Source of the DNA: Firmicutes bacterium UBA6132
GTDB lineage: Bacteria > Bacillota_A > Clostridia > Tissierellales > Sedimentibacteraceae
Direction: 5' to 3'
NCBI GenBank assembly: GCA_002435835.1
Contig: DIVM01000302.1
Coordinates: 1-6,640, forward strand
Length of the DNA stretch: 6,640 nt
Below are positions 5,985 to 6,640 of the stretch, one piece after another. The notes beneath the pieces are model-generated. The model saw only the letters and a list, made by a program, of their open reading frames with translations, searched no databases and was not told the origin of the DNA. Position 1 is the first letter of the stretch, and every line of letters starts with the position of its first letter. The translations under genes were made by a program, and so were the position numbers.

Positions 5985-6640
5985 TTATTTTTCTTCTTGA
6001 TTTTCTTCTGTTACAGCAACTTCAATTTCTTCTACTTTATCTACAAATTTAGCTTTTGCAATAACTTTATCTATAACTTTTTTTCTTCTTAAAGAATTTT
6101 CGATTTGGCCTTTGTTTGTTTCCATTATTGATTTTTTGAAATTTTCTTTTCTTTCTTCTTCAATTCCATAAGAATCAACTAATTTGTTTATTTCTTCATT
6201 TAATTCTTCTTCAGTAATTTCAACTTCAATTACTTTTTCTAATGCTGTAAGAACTAAATCAGCTTTTACGTTAAATTCAGCTTGTTTTTTTGCATTTGGA
6301 TCTTCTTTATATTGATTTACTATTGAAGTAATTATATCATCATATTCTTTACCTGTAAATCCTTGTTGACGGAATTGTTGCTCATAGTTTTGTACCATAT
6401 AAGTCAATTCTCTTTCAACTAATACATTTGGAACATCTAATTTTGAATCATTAACAACTTTAGTAATAACATTGTTATTGTTTGTTACTTCTACTTGATC
6501 TTTAGCTTTTTGTTGTAATGTTGCTCTTGTATCTGCTTTTAATTCTTCTAATGTATCAAATTCACTTACATCTTTAGCAAATTCATCATCAATAGCTGGA
6601 AGTTCTTTTGCTTTTATTTCATGAATTTTAACTTTGAATA
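5985..6640 (-). CDS. tig: Trigger factor (ribosome-associated chaperone), C-terminal part; gene continues past window edge
   Basis: The open frame continues without a stop from its end at 5985 to the window edge, with the first whole codon at 6638, giving 217 residues. An internal Met at 6407 is not a start. The visible residues open with FKVKIHEIKAKELPAIDDEF, the end of the FKBP-like PPIase domain and its linker. The helical C-terminal substrate-cradle domain follows, with the LDVPNVLVERELTYMVQNYE and YGIEEE regions typical of the family. Trigger factor binds at the ribosomal exit tunnel and shields nascent chains; the ribosome-binding N-terminal domain lies outside the window. The C-terminus is a short acidic tail rich in Glu. 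The gene lies 115 bp upstream of clpP, the usual clostridial arrangement in which chaperone and ClpXP genes are neighbours. Confidence 0.95.
   Translation of the reverse strand, partial: FKVKIHEIKAKELPAIDDEFAKDVSEFDTLEELKADTRATLQQKAKDQVEVTNNNNVITKVVNDSKLDVPNVLVERELTYMVQNYEQQFRQQGFTGKEYDDIITSIVNQYKEDPNAKKQAEFNVKADLVLTALEKVIEVEITEEELNEEINKLVDSYGIEEERKENFKKSIMETNKGQIENSLRRKKVIDKVIAKAKFVDKVEEIEVAVTEENQEEK

Noticed and set aside
5985..6407. A separate 140-residue protein starting at the Met at 6407
   Set aside because: The frame is open upstream to the window edge, and the upstream residues match trigger factor. The Met is internal.

Overview
This window looks like a piece of a low-GC, AT-rich Gram-positive chromosome, most likely a Clostridium-type member of the Clostridia. 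The basis is strong A/T-ending codon bias, AGGAGG-type ribosome binding sites, and protein sequences and gene order of the Firmicutes tig-clpP-clpX-lon-engB cluster. Every gene I can support lies on the minus strand, so transcription runs from position 6640 down to position 1.

In transcription order the layout is as follows. The 3' two-fifths or so of tig (trigger factor) runs in from the window edge and ends at 5985. After a 115-bp AT-rich gap comes clpP (5869-5285), then clpX (5273-4014), 11 bp on and probably translationally coupled. An intrinsic terminator overlaps the clpX stop codon. lon (3953-1608) follows with its own strong ribosome binding site. A gene-free stretch of about 500 bp comes next (1111-1607). 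It holds a 14-bp tandem repeat running over the lon stop codon, a large imperfect palindrome, a duplicated 61-bp unit and a good promoter for the next gene. engB/ysxC (1110-472) follows. Last is a partial gene (334 to the window edge) for an RsbW/SpoIIAB-like GHKL ATPase.

Functionally, most of the window is a protein-quality-control cluster. Trigger factor meets nascent chains at the ribosome, ClpX unfolds tagged substrates into the ClpP chamber, and Lon degrades misfolded proteins alone. EngB is an essential GTPase of large-subunit ribosome assembly that often sits beside lon in Firmicutes. The RsbW-like protein would be a switch protein binding a sigma factor or anti-anti-sigma partner, but its partner is not visible here.

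The coding part is conserved housekeeping DNA and I see no new enzyme system in it. The parts worth a second look are non-coding: the palindromic element and its duplicated flank between lon and engB, the two-register terminator between clpX and lon, and a SigB-like promoter motif upstream of the RsbW-like gene. The apparent absence of lonB between clpX and lon is also notable. Four start sites differ from the longest open frame (engB, lon, clpP and the cut tig); they were settled by ribosome binding sites, family alignment from memory, or reading through to the window edge.
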